A stretch of DNA of 5,355 nucleotides. Origin: CAZYAK01 sp964645935. GTDB lineage: Bacteria; Patescibacteriota; Gracilibacteria; Peribacterales; Peribacteraceae. The position numbers were made by a program, and so were the translations under genes. The notes under the pieces are model-generated. The model was not told the origin of the DNA and made no database searches. It saw nothing but the letters and a program-made list of their open reading frames with translations. Each line of letters starts with the position of its first letter. The stretch's first letter is position 1. The stretch lies in assembly GCA_964645935.1 (NCBI GenBank), contig CAZYAK010000085.1:1-5355 (forward strand). Direction: 5' to 3'. Of the stretch, positions 5,278-5,355 are shown piece after piece.

Positions 5278-5355
5278 TTTGAGTAGCCTGGCAGCCGTTT
5301 ATTCTCTTCGCACGTTCCGCTCTACCGAGGGTGGTACTTCTTTGTGCGCGACAAA
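5278..5355. other. Right-edge stretch after uppS, no supportable gene
   Basis: Seventy-eight bases follow the uppS stop. Two plus-strand frames stay open to the edge: one after a TAG at 5284-5286 without an ATG, and one from a TTG at 5279. Neither can be recognised in this length. No terminator hairpin with a T-run is visible, so the transcript may continue into the next gene. Confidence 0.4.

Noticed and set aside
5279..5355. Possible start of a further gene at TTG 5279 or in the frame open after 5286
   Set aside because: Only about 25 codons are visible, with no strong start signal and no recognisable motif.
1..5355. CRISPR array, tRNA, insertion sequence or att sites
   Set aside because: No regularly spaced repeats with unique spacers, no cloverleaf, no transposase or terminal inverted repeats, and no integrase were seen.

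Overview
The window is GC-rich bacterial DNA with short intergenic gaps. It carries six intact protein genes and no RNA gene, insertion sequence, CRISPR array or phage gene that I can recognise. The lineage cannot be fixed from sequence alone. High GC, a type 1 isopentenyl-diphosphate isomerase next to a cis-prenyltransferase with a 'VPDGNRRW' active-site variant, a lysine/alanine-rich histone-like protein with AT-hook-like motifs, and near absence of Shine-Dalgarno sequences would fit a less-studied bacterial phylum (a candidate phylum, or groups such as Gemmatimonadota or Rhodothermota) better than a typical proteobacterium or firmicute. This lineage guess is inference.

Layout: positions 1-158 show no supportable gene. 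A family M29 metallo-aminopeptidase lies on the minus strand (159-1265). A 208-base divergent intergenic region separates it from a run of five plus-strand genes: a YggT-family membrane protein (1474-1854), the Mg2+ channel/transporter MgtE (1994-3325), an acidic-then-basic AT-hook/histone-H1-like protein (3448-3981) closed by a near-textbook intrinsic terminator (3995-4024), and an idi-uppS pair (4076-4600 and 4597-5277) joined by an ATGA stop/start overlap. The last 78 bases hold no convincing gene.

Functionally, the clear unit is idi-uppS. Idi interconverts IPP and DMAPP, and UppS condenses IPP into the long cis-polyprenyl diphosphate that becomes the lipid carrier for cell-wall glycan synthesis. 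MgtE and the YggT protein are both inner-membrane proteins, but a shared role is not shown. The histone-like protein probably binds DNA and forms its own unit, cut off by its terminator. The most interesting non-coding signals are a dyad lying between candidate -35 and -10 elements 19 bases apart upstream of mgtE, and a hairpin in the idi leader just behind the terminator. I see mostly ordinary housekeeping genes; the best candidate for something under-described is the bipartite AT-hook protein.
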